46,392 bases of DNA from Oscillospiraceae bacterium (GCA_910575815.1 CAJTFN010000026.1:1-46392); one strand, 5' to 3'. Numbered from the stretch's first letter, positions 25,645 to 33,978 are shown. Notes: generated by a model from the sequence alone, not told the origin. Numbers and translations: made by a program.

Positions 25645-26820
25645 ATGGCAAGTATTCGAAAGCGGGGAAACAGCTACCTCCTAGTCGTCTCCATGGGCTA
25701 CGACCACACCGGCAAGCGCCGGGCCGCTCAGCAGAAAACGGTGAGGCCGCCGGAGGGCCTCACGCCAAAGCAAAAAGAAAAATGGCTCAATGAGCAAGCG
25801 GTCCTCTTCGAGCGGGAGTGCAAGGATACTCCCCTGACGGTGGACAAAACGATCACGCTGGCGCAGTACGTTCAGATCTGGCTCCGGGATATCGCCCCGG
25901 ACAAGCTGGCGAAGTCCACGCTGGCCCGTGACAGGCAGGACATCGACCGCTTCCTGCCGTACCTGGGCGGGTACAAATTGATGGACCTTCGTCCAGAGCA
26001 CTTCCGCAAGCTCTACGCCGAGCTGCGAAAACAGACAAGTCAGAATACTGGAATGCCGCTCTCCGAGTATACGGTAGAGGGGGTCCACGCCTGCCTGTGT
26101 GGAATCCTCTCCGACGCGATGGAGGGCGGCTTTCTTAACCACAATCCGGCGTGGAGAACGTACAAATACTCCGGCAAAAGGAAAGAAAAACTCGTTGCCG
26201 ATGAAGAAACAATGCAGAAGATTATCACGGCTCTGGAAAATGAGAGCATCAAGTACGAAACGTATTTTAAACTCATCATTGCGACTGGAATGCGCCGGGG
26301 TGAGTGCTGCGGCTTGAAGTGGTCCGACATCAATTACGAGCGCAAGAGCATCCACATCCAACGGAACGTGGTAAAAATCACAGGAGAGGATATCATCGTC
26401 AAGGACACGAAAACGGCGGCAGGTGACCGCTACGTCTACTTCTCTCCGGAGATGGAAAGCCTCCTCAAAGAGTATTATCGTGAGTGCGTGTGGCAGGCCG
26501 ACGCTTACGAAGACCGACAGCTGACTGCTGATGATTTCGTGTTCCGCAAGCATGACAGCCAGGAGCCGATGACACCCAGCACATTTACTTGGCGGTTCAA
26601 GCTGATTCTGAAAAAGAATGGCCTCCCGGAAAAACTGAACGTGCATTCGCTCCGTCACAGCAACGCCAGCCTGCTGATTGCCAACGGCGCGGACGTAGCG
26701 ACGGTGGCGGGCCTTTTAGGCCACTCACAGCCTTCCACGACGCTGGATATCTATACCCACGCCTTCGACAAAAACAAGAAGGCCGCCAGCGAAGCCCTCC
26801 AACGGGGCTTGGATATCTGA
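25645..26820 (+). CDS. tyrosine recombinase (integrase) 2
   Basis: 391 aa, ATG at 25645 with GGGAAG upstream. Same architecture as the first but clearly divergent in sequence: arm-binding N-terminus, core-binding domain, then TGMRRGE (Arg), HSLRHS (His-Arg), GHSQPSTT and DIYTHAF (Tyr). Complete. The 125-bp gap to the first integrase carries CAAAAAACAGTAGCTATACA, faintly like the arm repeats at the element ends. Two complete integrases side by side suggest two elements inserted at one site. Confidence 0.92.
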   Translation: MASIRKRGNSYLLVVSMGYDHTGKRRAAQQKTVRPPEGLTPKQKEKWLNEQAVLFERECKDTPLTVDKTITLAQYVQIWLRDIAPDKLAKSTLARDRQDIDRFLPYLGGYKLMDLRPEHFRKLYAELRKQTSQNTGMPLSEYTVEGVHACLCGILSDAMEGGFLNHNPAWRTYKYSGKRKEKLVADEETMQKIITALENESIKYETYFKLIIATGMRRGECCGLKWSDINYERKSIHIQRNVVKITGEDIIVKDTKTAAGDRYVYFSPEMESLLKEYYRECVWQADAYEDRQLTADDFVFRKHDSQEPMTPSTFTWRFKLILKKNGLPEKLNVHSLRHSNASLLIANGADVATVAGLLGHSQPSTTLDIYTHAFDKNKKAASEALQRGLDI

Positions 26821-26831
26821 TGTCAAAGCAT

Positions 26832-26870
26832 TGGCCCGCAGCAAACGATCACTCTGCTGCGGGCCAGTTT
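26832..26870. terminator. convergent terminator between integrase 2 and the flavoprotein
   Basis: Perfect 12-bp stem TGGCCCGCAGCA / TGCTGCGGGCCA with an 11-nt loop and a short GTTT tail, located between two converging genes. Confidence 0.7.
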
Positions 26871-26871
26871 A

Positions 26872-27489
26872 TCAACGGATGAAGTTCGTGCGTTGGGGAG
26901 GCTCCCGCTCCGGGAGGCCGTATTTCTCTTTGCCAAGTTCAATGCTCCGCATGAGGAACGTCATATTCCGGGCAAGGGTCCGCATGGTCTGTAAACCCTC
27001 CACGTCCTGGGCCGCCTGGCCGGGCTCCCGCCCGTGGACGCTATTCCAATACTGGCTGGAGGCCACAGGCATTCCAGAGATGGTGAAGAACTTGTTCAGC
27101 TCGTCAAAGGTGGCGGACAGACCGCCCCGCCGGGCGACAGCGACGGCAGCGCCCACCTTCATCGTCTTATCGAAAGGCGTGCTGAAAAAGAGCCGGGTCA
27201 AAAAAGCCACCAGCGTGGCGTTGGCGGAGGCGTAGTAAACGGGAGTACCTACCACCAGGCCGTCGCAAGCCTCGAACTTTGGCGCGACTTCGTTGACTGC
27301 GTCGTCAAAAACGCACCTGCCTTTTTCCGCGCATTTGCCGCAGGCGATGCATCCTCGGATGGCTTCGTTTCCGACCTGGATGATTTCAGTTTCGATTCCC
27401 TCCGCCTTGAAAATCGTTTCCATCTCCCGCAGGGCAACAGCAGTGTTGCCGTTGGACCGGGGGCTGCCGTTAATCATCAGAACCTTCAT
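26872..27489 (-). CDS. flavodoxin-fold NAD(P)H-dependent oxidoreductase / iron-sulfur flavoprotein type
   Basis: 205 aa, start ATG 27489. N-terminal FMN-binding loop MINGSPRSNGNTAV, then a CIACGKCAEKGRC cluster (about 47-59) as in ISF-type flavoproteins that carry a 4Fe-4S cluster, and GTPVYYASANATL around the flavin. Such enzymes pass electrons to oxygen, peroxide or disulfide-type acceptors in anaerobes. It lies 32 bp downstream of rubrerythrin in the same orientation, so the two probably form an oxidative-stress unit. Its stop is inside the shared terminator region. Confidence 0.88.
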   Translation of the reverse strand: MKVLMINGSPRSNGNTAVALREMETIFKAEGIETEIIQVGNEAIRGCIACGKCAEKGRCVFDDAVNEVAPKFEACDGLVVGTPVYYASANATLVAFLTRLFFSTPFDKTMKVGAAVAVARRGGLSATFDELNKFFTISGMPVASSQYWNSVHGREPGQAAQDVEGLQTMRTLARNMTFLMRSIELGKEKYGLPEREPPQRTNFIR

Positions 27490-27521
27490 ATGGGGACCTC
27501 TATGGACTCAGGTTTATGTAC

Positions 27522-28058
27522 TCAATAATTCTCCGCGTGGACCTCAAAATAAGCCTGAGGGTGAGCGCAGACGGGGCAGACCTCCGGCGCGGCGGTTCCA
27601 ACCACGATGTGCCCGCAGTTCCGGCACTCCCAGACCTTGACTTCGCTCTTCTTGAAGACCTCCTGAGCCTCCACGTTGCGGAGCAGCGCCCGATATCGCT
27701 CCTCGTGGTGCTTTTCAATCTCCGCCACCGCCCGGAATTTCGCAGCCAGTTCCGGGAAGCCCTCTTTCTCGGCGGTCTCGGCGAACCCGGCGTACATGTC
27801 GGTCCACTCGTAGTTTTCACCGTCGGCGGCGGCTCCCAGGTTTTCGGCGGTGGAGCCGAGGCCCTCCAGCTCCTTGAACCACATCTTGGCGTGCTCTTTT
27901 TCATTGTCAGCGGTCTTGAGGAATAGGGCGGCAATCTGCTCGAAGCCCTCCTTCTTGGCCTTGGAGGCGAAGTAAGTGTACTTGTTCCGGGCCTGGGATT
28001 CCCCGGCGAAAGCGGCCTCCAGGTTTTTCTCGGTCTGCGTTCCGGTGTATTTGGACAT
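27522..28058 (-). CDS. rubrerythrin
   Basis: 178 aa from the ATG at 28058, preceded by GGGAGG; the longer frame start has no RBS. Ferritin-like diiron domain (1-140) with E in [21 protein letters not shown] and [10 protein letters not shown], then a rubredoxin-like FeS4 domain with CRNCGH and CPVCAH. Reduces hydrogen peroxide using electrons from rubredoxin or NADH-dependent donors; a main peroxide defence in strict anaerobes. Lies between the tRNA-Arg terminator and the flavoprotein. No good promoter is visible in the 50 bp to the terminator, so read-through from the tRNA promoter is possible. Confidence 0.93.
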   Translation of the reverse strand: MSKYTGTQTEKNLEAAFAGESQARNKYTYFASKAKKEGFEQIAALFLKTADNEKEHAKMWFKELEGLGSTAENLGAAADGENYEWTDMYAGFAETAEKEGFPELAAKFRAVAEIEKHHEERYRALLRNVEAQEVFKKSEVKVWECRNCGHIVVGTAAPEVCPVCAHPQAYFEVHAENY

Positions 28059-28107
28059 GGTGAAATCCTCCCTTTCAAATTTGCGAAATGACTGCAAGAA
28101 GTTACAA

Positions 28108-28140
28108 AAAAGCTCTAAAAACGGCGTTTTTAGAGCTTTT
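28108..28140 (-). terminator. terminator of tRNA-Arg
   Basis: Stem AAAAGCTCTAAAAAC / GTTTTTAGAGCTTTT with a 3-nt loop, starting right at the CCA end of the tRNA on the minus strand and continuing into a T-run (28110-28105 complement). Confidence 0.8.
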
Positions 28141-28216
28141 GGTACGCCCGACTGGATTCGAACCAGCGGCCTTCAGAGTCGGAGTCTGACGCGCTATCCA
28201 ACTGCGCCACGGGCGC
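28140..28216 (-). tRNA. tRNA-Arg (anticodon CCG)
   Basis: On the minus strand a 77-nt cloverleaf can be folded: acceptor stem GCGCCCG / CGGGCGT, D arm with AGTTGGATAGC, anticodon stem TCAGA / TCTGA enclosing loop CTCCGAC (anticodon CCG, reads CGG), T arm GCTGG-TTCGAAT-CCAGT, and encoded CCA. It is the integration target: its 3' 49 bp are repeated at 11019-11067. Confidence 0.93.
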
Positions 28217-28336
28217 ATACCTAAACAATATGAAATTTTCAGGTTTCCCTTAAGTTCTTTGGTAGTATAACAGAATTTTCCCGATCTGTAAAGTAGTTTC
28301 TCAAAAAATTTTTACAAAAAAAGATTGTTAAAAAAA

Positions 28337-28378
28337 TTGACAAGTTGACGCTTTTGAGCTAAACTATAAACATTGTGA
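28337..28378 (+). promoter_or_regulatory. rex promoter with partial Rex-like half site
   Basis: TTGACA (28337-28342), 17-bp spacer, TAAACT (28360-28365). Eight bases on, TTGTGA (28373-28378) matches one half of the TTGTGA-N6-TCACAA Rex operator, but the second half is poor (TCTGAT). Autoregulation by Rex is possible, not shown. Confidence 0.6.
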
Positions 28379-28404
28379 CAAGTTTCTGATGGGGAGTGAG
28401 GGTT

Positions 28405-29034
28405 TTGAAGAAAGAAAACGTCTCCGATGCCGTGATTCGGCGGCTTCCGCGCTACTACCGACAATTGACCGAGCTCTGTGCTAAGGGTGTGGTCCGTATT
28501 TCCTCCCACTCTCTGGGCCAGGAAATGAACATCACCGCCTCCCAGATCCGCCAGGACCTGAGCTGCTTCGGCGAATTCGGCCAGCAGGGCTACGGCTATA
28601 ATGTGGAAGAGCTCCACACCGAGATCGGCCACATCCTCGGCGTGGACAACGACTATCATCTCATCATGATCGGCGTGGGAAACCTCGGCCACGCTTTGCT
28701 GCAAAATTTCCACTTTGCCCAGGCGGGTTTCACCGTGGACGCCGCTTTTGACGTCTCCCCCTCGGTCACCGGTACCCGGGTCAACGGCGTCCCGATTTAC
28801 TCCATGGAGAAGCTGGACGACTATATCCGCGCCCACCGCGTGGACGTGGTGGTACTGACCCTCCCCCAGTCCATCGCCCAGGAGATCGCCGACCGGCTCA
28901 TTGACTTGGGTGTTCGGGGTTTTTGGAATTTTACCAATGTGGAGATCACCTGCGGCCAGCCGGACGTAAAAATTGAGAACATCCACTTTGCCGACAGTCT
29001 GCTGACCCTGAGCTATCGCATCGCCAACCGCTGA
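28405..29034 (+). CDS. rex: redox-sensing transcriptional repressor Rex
   Basis: 209 aa if started at TTG 28405, nine bases after GGGGAG and giving the usual family start KKENVSDAVIRRLPRYY; a GTG at 28396 adds three residues. N-terminal winged helix (1-80) with SSHSLGQEMNITASQIRQDL recognition helices and the FGEFGQQGYGY link, then a Rossmann domain with GVGNLGHALL (about 88-97) that binds NADH/NAD+, and a swapped C-terminal helix. Rex represses fermentation and redox genes when the NADH/NAD+ ratio is low. Complete and of normal length; a core gene that places host chromosome to the right of the tRNA. Confidence 0.95.
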   Translation: MKKENVSDAVIRRLPRYYRQLTELCAKGVVRISSHSLGQEMNITASQIRQDLSCFGEFGQQGYGYNVEELHTEIGHILGVDNDYHLIMIGVGNLGHALLQNFHFAQAGFTVDAAFDVSPSVTGTRVNGVPIYSMEKLDDYIRAHRVDVVVLTLPQSIAQEIADRLIDLGVRGFWNFTNVEITCGQPDVKIENIHFADSLLTLSYRIANR

Positions 29035-29077
29035 CCGCGGTTCCTCCGGGCGGCCCGAAGGAGAAAGGAGATCCCGC

Positions 29078-30160
29078 ATGGGGAAAAAGATACTCCTGCT
29101 GCTGCCGCTGTGCCTGCTGGCCGCCGCCGCCGTCTGGGCGGCCGCTGCCGGAGACACCGCGGACCCCCTGGCTTCGCTATCCTACCTCAACGGCCTGTTC
29201 TCCGAAAAGGTGGACGCCGCTGTTGACACCCGCCTGGACAGCTCCGACGCCCTTTTGCGTGAAAACGGCGGAGCGGGAACCCCAACGGGTACCGCCCCCG
29301 TCTGGTCGGAGACCCGGCTGAAGCAGGATGACCAGGTCCAGGCCAGCACCGGCAGCGGCGTGCTGCTGCTGGCGGGAAGCGGCCAGGTGACCTATCCGTC
29401 TGGAGTGGTGGTGGACGTCACCACCGGTGCCGTAATCCCCAGCGGGGGAAGCCTGGAGACCCGGCACCGCTACCTGGTAGCGGAGGACACCAACGCGAAT
29501 TTCACGGTGACCAGCAAGACCGCCGTGTTGAACTGGCAGGGGGAATGTACCTTCCACACCTCCACCTCCGCCGACTACAACGCCATGGCCGCCGCCCTGA
29601 AATCCCTGCACCTCTTCCAGGGCAGCTATACCGGCTACGGGCAGGGCTTTGACCTGGAGGTAGCTCCAACCCGGCTCCAGGCCCTTATCATGTTCATCCG
29701 GGTCCTGGGCGAGGAGGGCGAGGCCCTGGCCTGGAACGGGGCCATCCCATTTACCGATGTGCAGCCCGGAACCAACGGGGAGAAATACGTGGGCTACGCC
29801 TACCAGCGGGGGTATACCAACGGCTACAGCGCCACGGAATTCCGGCCCTCGGCTCCCGTCAACGCCCGGCAGTATGCGGAATTTGTCCTCCGGGCCCTGG
29901 GCTACAGCTCTGCTGCCAACACGGACCTGTCGGACACCCTGCTGCGGGCCCGGAACGCCGGCGTGCTGACGGAGGGGGAGGTCTCCATGCTGGAACGGGA
30001 CCCCTTCCTGCGGGCAGAGCTGGTGTACATCTCCTATTACGCCCTGGAGGCCCAAGTCTCCGGCACGGGCCGGACCTTGGGAGAGCGGCTGATGGAAAAA
30101 GGCGTCTTTACCCAGTGGGAACGGGACACCGCTCCGCCGGTGGCCAGCTGGCGTTTTTGA
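29078..30160 (+). CDS. secreted protein with SLH-like repeat region
   Basis: 360 aa, ATG 29078 with AGAAAGGAGA upstream, 43 bp after rex. Signal peptide (about 1-24, LLAAAAVWAAAAG). Middle part (60-160): beta-rich region with TGSGVLLLAGSGQVTYPSG and VVDVTTGAVIPSG. Residues about 185-350 resemble S-layer-homology repeats: RLQALIMFIRVLGEEGEA, IPFTDVQPG...YVGYAYQRGYTNGYSATEFRPSAPVNARQYAEFVLRALG. Such proteins attach to the cell wall polymer; in Oscillospiraceae this type often follows rex (recollection, not tested). Enzymatic function not evident. Confidence 0.8.
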   Translation: MGKKILLLLPLCLLAAAAVWAAAAGDTADPLASLSYLNGLFSEKVDAAVDTRLDSSDALLRENGGAGTPTGTAPVWSETRLKQDDQVQASTGSGVLLLAGSGQVTYPSGVVVDVTTGAVIPSGGSLETRHRYLVAEDTNANFTVTSKTAVLNWQGECTFHTSTSADYNAMAAALKSLHLFQGSYTGYGQGFDLEVAPTRLQALIMFIRVLGEEGEALAWNGAIPFTDVQPGTNGEKYVGYAYQRGYTNGYSATEFRPSAPVNARQYAEFVLRALGYSSAANTDLSDTLLRARNAGVLTEGEVSMLERDPFLRAELVYISYYALEAQVSGTGRTLGERLMEKGVFTQWERDTAPPVASWRF

Positions 30161-30278
30161 GGGCGGGGAACCCGGAGACAGGAAGTTTTTCAAGCAGGTG
30201 GAACCACTGGCCCCGTGAGGCATATGATGAACTGAGACCGCTCCGATTCGGTCTACATCTCTCAGGAGGTTTCATCTT

Positions 30279-30482
30279 ATGTGTAATAACGGCTTTGGCG
30301 GCGGCAACTGCTGCTGGATCATCATCCTGCTGATCATTATCTGGTGCTGCTGCGGCAACAACAACAGCTGGGGCGGCAATGGCTGCGGTTGTGGCTGCAA
30401 TTGCGGTTGCAACTGTGGCTGCAACAACAACTGCGGTTGCAATTGCGGCTGCAATAACTGCAATCCCGCTCCCTGCTGCTAA
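30279..30482 (+). CDS. cysteine-rich mini-protein with one membrane segment
   Basis: 67 aa, ATG 30279 with a strong AGGAGG. Layout: short Gly/Asn head, hydrophobic segment CCWIIILLIIIWCCC (about 11-25), then a Gly/Asn/Cys tail of CNCGC-type repeats ending CNPAPCC; about 20 cysteines in all. Similar Cys-rich peptides, often annotated as chorion-like high-cysteine proteins, are widespread in clostridia, with unknown function; metal binding or a spore or envelope coat role is inference. A hairpin GACCG-ctccgatt-CGGTC (30235-30252) lies in the leader. A terminator follows at 30548. Confidence 0.8.
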   Translation: MCNNGFGGGNCCWIIILLIIIWCCCGNNNSWGGNGCGCGCNCGCNCGCNNNCGCNCGCNNCNPAPCC

Positions 30483-30547
30483 AAACGGCGGCGGTGTTTG
30501 TACAGCGAACACCGGGCGATTCGGTTTACCTAGGAAAGAAAAAGACG

Positions 30548-30582
30548 ACACCCCGGGCCCAACAGGGCCTGGGGTGTTTTTT
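30548..30582. terminator. convergent terminator (mini-protein / PAP2)
   Basis: ACACCCCGGGCCC / GGGCCTGGGGTGT stem with a 4-nt AACA loop followed by TTTTTT, between the cysteine-rich gene and the convergent PAP2 gene. Confidence 0.85.
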
Positions 30583-30612
30583 CGGGATTCCATCGTTCGG
30601 AAGCCATTCCGG

Positions 30613-31140
30613 CTATGTACAAGAATTTCTGGAGATGGCCTTTGCCCCTTGGGCTCCCGCCCAGCCCACGGCGGCGCCCAACAGGATGCCGCCCAGAATA
30701 TCGGTGGGCCAATGGACATAGAGATACAGCCGGGAGAACGCCGTTACAGCGGCCAGGACCAGCCCAGGGCGCCACAGGGGACTTCCGGAGGCCCTCAGGG
30801 CAAAGACCACGGCAAAAGCCGCCGCCGTATGGCCGGATGGGAAGGAGGCGTCCCCCGGCGGGGGAACCAGCAGCAGAAGGTCCGGCCGGAAGGCAAAGGG
30901 ACGAACCCGCCCAATCAGGGGTTTTAAAAGCAAATTGCAGGAGATCAAATCCAGAATCAAGGCGCAGGCGGCGGCAAGGCCGTGCCTCCGCTGGCTCCGG
31001 AGCAGAAGCAGTACCGCCGCCAGGAGAATCCAGACTTCCCCGTGGTTGGACAGGCCGCTGACAAAGGGCATCAGCCAATCCAGAAACCCGCCCCGCAGAT
31101 AACGCTGTATCCCGTCCAGAATCGTCAATTCCAGCTGCAT
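30613..31140 (-). CDS. PAP2-family membrane phosphatase
   Basis: 175 aa, ATG 31140 with AAAAGGAGG upstream. The three phosphatase motifs are present: KPLIGRVRP (about 74-82), PSGH (about 101-104) and SRLYLYVHWPTD (about 136-147), with five to six membrane helices. Members dephosphorylate undecaprenyl diphosphate or other lipid phosphates on the outer face of the membrane. The gene starts 24 bp after ilvD stops, so it is probably transcribed with ilvD though unrelated in pathway. Confidence 0.9.
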   Translation of the reverse strand: MQLELTILDGIQRYLRGGFLDWLMPFVSGLSNHGEVWILLAAVLLLLRSQRRHGLAAACALILDLISCNLLLKPLIGRVRPFAFRPDLLLLVPPPGDASFPSGHTAAAFAVVFALRASGSPLWRPGLVLAAVTAFSRLYLYVHWPTDILGGILLGAAVGWAGAQGAKAISRNSCT

Positions 31141-31164
31141 GTCCGCCTCCTTTTGCGCGCGCCC

Positions 31165-32832
31165 TTACTCCAGAACCGCGCCCCGGGCGGCGCTGGTGAC
31201 CAGTTTGGCGTAGCGAGCGGCATAGCCGGTTTTAATCTTGGGCTCCGGGCAGGTCCACTTGGCCCTCCGGGCCGCCAGAACCGCCTCATCCACTTCCAGG
31301 GAGATGGAGCAGCGGGTGATGTCAATGGCGATGGTGTCCCCGTCCTCCACAAACGCGATGGGCCCTCCCTGCGCCGCCTCCGGGCAAACATGCCCAATGG
31401 AAGCGCCTCTTGTGGCGCCGGAGAAGCGGCCGTCCGTGATAAGGGCCACGTCCTTGTCCAGGCCCATGCCCGCGATGGCGGAGGTGGGGTTCAGCATCTC
31501 CCGCATGCCGGGACCGCCCTTGGGCCCCTCGTAGCGGATGACCACCACGTCTCCGGCCACGATCTTTCCCGCGTAAATGGCGGCGATGGCGTCCTCCTCA
31601 CTGTCGAAGACCCGGGCGGGGCCGGTGTGGGTCATCATCTCCGGGGCCACGGCGGAGCGTTTCACCACGCAGCCCTCCGGGGCCAGATTCCCCTTCAGGA
31701 CGGCGATGCCGCCGTCGGGGGAATATGGATTTTCCACCGGCCGAATGAGCTCCGGATTTCGGTTCTCCACTCCCTCCAGATTCTCGGCCACGGTTTTTCC
31801 AGTGCAGGTGATCAGGGAGGTATCCAGAAGGTTCTTCTTCGTCAGCTCCTTCATGACCGCGTAAACGCCTCCCGCGCCCTCCAGGTCCTCCATGTAGGTA
31901 TCCCCGGCGGGGGCCAGATGGCAGAGGTTCGGGGTTTGATTGGAAATCTCGTTGGACCGGTCCAGGCTCAGCTCAATGCCGCACTCGTGGGCGATGGCGG
32001 GAAGATGGAGCATCGTGTTGGTGGAGCAGCCCAGGGCCATATCCACCGCCTCGGCGTTGTGGAAGGCCGCCGGCGTCATGACGTCCCGGGGGCGGATATT
32101 CCGCTCCACCAGCTCCATGATCTTCATTCCCGTGTGCTTGGCCAGCCGCAGCCGGGCGGACCAGACGGCAGGGATGGTGCCGTTGCCCCGGAGGGCCATG
32201 CCGATGGCCTCCGTCAGGCAGTTCATGGAGTTGGCGGTGTACATGCCGGAGCAGGAGCCGCAGGTGGGGCAGGCGTTGTTTTCGTAGTCCTCCACCCCCT
32301 CCTCATCCAGCTTTCCGGCGTAGTAGCTGCCCACGGCCTCGAACATGTGGCTCAGGCAGGTCCGCCGCCCGTCGTTCAGCCGTCCCGCCAGCATGGGCCC
32401 GCCGGAGCAGAAAATAGCCGGGATGTTCAGCCGGGCGGCGGCCATAAGGAGGCCAGGGACGTTCTTGTCGCAATTGGGAATCATCACCAGCCCGTCGAAC
32501 TGGTGGGCAATGGCCATGGCCTCGGTGGAGTCGGCGATGAGGTCCCGGGTAATCAGGGAGTATTTCATGCCCACGTGGCCCATGGCGATGCCGTCGCACA
32601 CGGCAATGGCGGGAAACTCCACCGGCGTGCCTCCGGCGGCCCGAATACCGGCCTTGACGGCTTCGGCGATCTTGTCCAGGTTCATGTGGCCGGGAACAAT
32701 TTCGTTGTAAGAGCAGACCACGCCGATCAGCGGCCGTTCCAGCTCCTCTTTGGTGTAGCCCAGCGCGTAGAATAGGGAGCGGTTCGGCGCCCGCTCGATA
32801 CCCTGGGTGACATTGCGGCTGAATTCTTTCAT
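31165..32832 (-). CDS. ilvD: dihydroxy-acid dehydratase
   Basis: 555 aa, ATG 32832 with AGGAGG upstream. Dehydrates 2,3-dihydroxy-isovalerate and -3-methylvalerate to the keto acids that lead to valine, leucine and isoleucine. Iron-sulfur ligands are visible in PNCDKNVPG (about 120-128) and [17 protein letters not shown] (about 190-206), plus the family end motif [23 protein letters not shown] split across residues 465-490. Length is normal. Other ilv/leu genes are not in the window. The leader is about 115 nt long; no T-box core (AGGGTGGNACCGCG) was found in it. Confidence 0.96.
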   Translation of the reverse strand: MKEFSRNVTQGIERAPNRSLFYALGYTKEELERPLIGVVCSYNEIVPGHMNLDKIAEAVKAGIRAAGGTPVEFPAIAVCDGIAMGHVGMKYSLITRDLIADSTEAMAIAHQFDGLVMIPNCDKNVPGLLMAAARLNIPAIFCSGGPMLAGRLNDGRRTCLSHMFEAVGSYYAGKLDEEGVEDYENNACPTCGSCSGMYTANSMNCLTEAIGMALRGNGTIPAVWSARLRLAKHTGMKIMELVERNIRPRDVMTPAAFHNAEAVDMALGCSTNTMLHLPAIAHECGIELSLDRSNEISNQTPNLCHLAPAGDTYMEDLEGAGGVYAVMKELTKKNLLDTSLITCTGKTVAENLEGVENRNPELIRPVENPYSPDGGIAVLKGNLAPEGCVVKRSAVAPEMMTHTGPARVFDSEEDAIAAIYAGKIVAGDVVVIRYEGPKGGPGMREMLNPTSAIAGMGLDKDVALITDGRFSGATRGASIGHVCPEAAQGGPIAFVEDGDTIAIDITRCSISLEVDEAVLAARRAKWTCPEPKIKTGYAARYAKLVTSAARGAVLE

Positions 32833-32956
32833 AGAGACTGCCTCCTATTGATGTCCGGGAGCGCCATGGCGGCAGCCCGGAGAGATTTTGAACGCCGCCG
32901 GACCCCGCGTCTCGGAACAACGGACGCCGGGATCTTCGGACAAACTCCAGGTTTCC

Positions 32957-32985
32957 ATCATAATATAGAATTTCGCCGGTGTCAA
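32957..32985 (-). promoter_or_regulatory. ilvD promoter
   Basis: On the minus strand TTGACA (32985-32980), 17-bp spacer, TATGAT (32962-32957): near-consensus sigma-A promoter about 120 bp before the ilvD start codon. Confidence 0.75.
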
Positions 32986-32999
32986 TGCTTGCGAGGAAA

Positions 33000-33340
33000 G
33001 GGGGCGTGCCCTATCGCGCATTTTAAAAGAGGACCATCATGTAGGGGCCGCCGCCCTCGGCGGCCTGCCGGCACAAGAATGGGTCCTCACAACGGGCCGT
33101 CCAAGGGGCCCGTTCCACCGGGCGGTTTCATTCGGAGAACCGCCCTGGCCGGTCTCCCCTTCCCGGCGAACGAAAGCCCGCCTCCCGGGGGCCCTTCCGT
33201 ACCGGGAATGTCCCTCGCCGGGAAACCCTTTTGAGGAATCAAGGACACCCCGTTCGTACCGGCCGCGCCGCTTCAGAGCATGTTCGAAAATAGAAATATT
33301 ATCCAAAATTCATGTCGCTTTTTTGATATCTGCTTGCATC
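33000..33340. other. gene-free GC-rich stretch between ilvD and the Rrf2 gene
   Basis: No supported reading frame. It holds three neighbouring perfect 8-bp palindromes (33046-33145, separate entry) and a Pro/Gly-coding-looking but unsupported GC-rich tail. The last 50 bp turn AT-rich before the Rrf2 operator candidate. Confidence 0.5.
33046..33145. repeat. array of three perfect hairpins (REP-like)
   Basis: GGCCGCCG-ccct-CGGCGGCC (33046-33065), AACGGGCC-8 nt-GGCCCGTT (33091-33114) and GGGCGGTT-10 nt-AACCGCCC (33120-33145). Each is a perfect 8-bp stem. Such clusters of intergenic palindromes resemble REP-type or small inserted repeats of GC-rich Clostridia; no transposase is near. Confidence 0.6.
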
Positions 33341-33366
33341 TATACCCTATTAATAAAATAGGTATA
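33341..33366. promoter_or_regulatory. inverted repeat, candidate Rrf2 operator
   Basis: TATACCcTATT-aataa-AATAGGTATA: ten paired bases on each side with a single extra C. It lies 11 bp upstream of the -35 element of the Rrf2 gene. Rrf2/CymR/IscR regulators bind AT-rich dyads of about 25 bp, so autoregulation is likely but unproven. Confidence 0.55.
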
Positions 33367-33377
33367 TTACAAAATTC

Positions 33378-33406
33378 TTGAAAATCCGCAAGAATTGGAT
33401 TATAAT
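33378..33406 (+). promoter_or_regulatory. promoter of the Rrf2-family gene
   Basis: TTGAAA (33378-33383), 17-bp spacer, TATAAT (33401-33406), 57 bp before the start codon. Confidence 0.75.
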
Positions 33407-33463
33407 AATGGAGAAATCAGCTAACACAGCGGTGGAATCGAAACCGGAAAGGCGGAAAACAGC

Positions 33464-33886
33464 ATGATGATTTCGACAAAGGGGCGTTATTCCCTGCGGC
33501 TGCTGGTCGACGTGGCGGAGAACCAGCGGGAGGGATATATCCGCCTGCGGGATGTGGCGAGGCGTCAGGGAATTTCGGAAAAGTATCTGGAGATCATCGT
33601 CCGTACTCTGGTGCAAGAGGATTACCTCACCGGAGTTCGGGGCAAAGGCGGCGGTTACCGCTTGAGCCGGGATCCGGAGGATTGCAATATTCGCCAGGTG
33701 CTGGAGGCGGCGGAAGGTCCGCTGGCCCCGGTGGTCTGCCTGGAAAACGGCTGTCCCAGAATGGAGCGCTGCCCCACCCTGCCGCTGTGGCAGGGCTTGG
33801 ACCAGGTAATCGCGGCGTATTTGGACGGGTTTACCCTGGCGGACCTTCTGCAAGGCGCCGGGGAAACCGGTGCTCCGATGGGCTGA
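33464..33886 (+). CDS. Rrf2-family transcriptional regulator
   Basis: 140 aa, ATG 33464 (GGAAAGGCGGAAA upstream is only a weak RBS). Winged HTH of the Rrf2 type: MISTKGRYSLRLLVDVAE, ISEKYLEIIVRTLVQEDYLTGVRGKGGGYRLSR. Three cysteines in CLENGCPRMERC (about 92-103) are placed like the cluster ligands of IscR/RsrR relatives, so iron-sulfur or redox sensing is plausible. No isc/suf/cys genes are adjacent. Upstream a dyad overlaps the promoter region; a good terminator follows. Confidence 0.9.
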   Translation: MMISTKGRYSLRLLVDVAENQREGYIRLRDVARRQGISEKYLEIIVRTLVQEDYLTGVRGKGGGYRLSRDPEDCNIRQVLEAAEGPLAPVVCLENGCPRMERCPTLPLWQGLDQVIAAYLDGFTLADLLQGAGETGAPMG

Positions 33887-33933
33887 CCCGTGAAGGGGGC
33901 TGTCCTGGCTGGTCTGCCGATACGAACGCAAAT

Positions 33934-33978
33934 AGAACGGGGCTCCGTCCTTAGGGTACGGAGCCCTGTTCTGTTTTA
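33934..33978 (+). terminator. terminator of the Rrf2 gene
   Basis: Stem AGAACGGGGCTCCGT / ACGGAGCCCTGTTCT with a 9-nt loop, followed by GTTTTA. Confidence 0.8.

Noticed and set aside
28373..28395. Full Rex operator in the rex leader
   Set aside because: Only one half (TTGTGA) fits; the second half lacks TCACAA.
29177..30223. Long minus-strand frames opposite the SLH, LRR, IlvD and TOTE genes
   Set aside because: They lack ribosome sites, are Pro/Arg/Gly-rich and lie opposite well supported genes in GC-rich DNA; treated as antisense shadows.
30379..30480. CRISPR-like short repeats in the CNCGC region
   Set aside because: The repeats are codon repeats of a cysteine-rich coding sequence with no spacers of fixed length.
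32833..32956. T-box or attenuator leader of ilvD
   Set aside because: The leader holds a small GC-rich hairpin but no AGGGTGG-ACCGCG core, no specifier loop and no T-run terminator.
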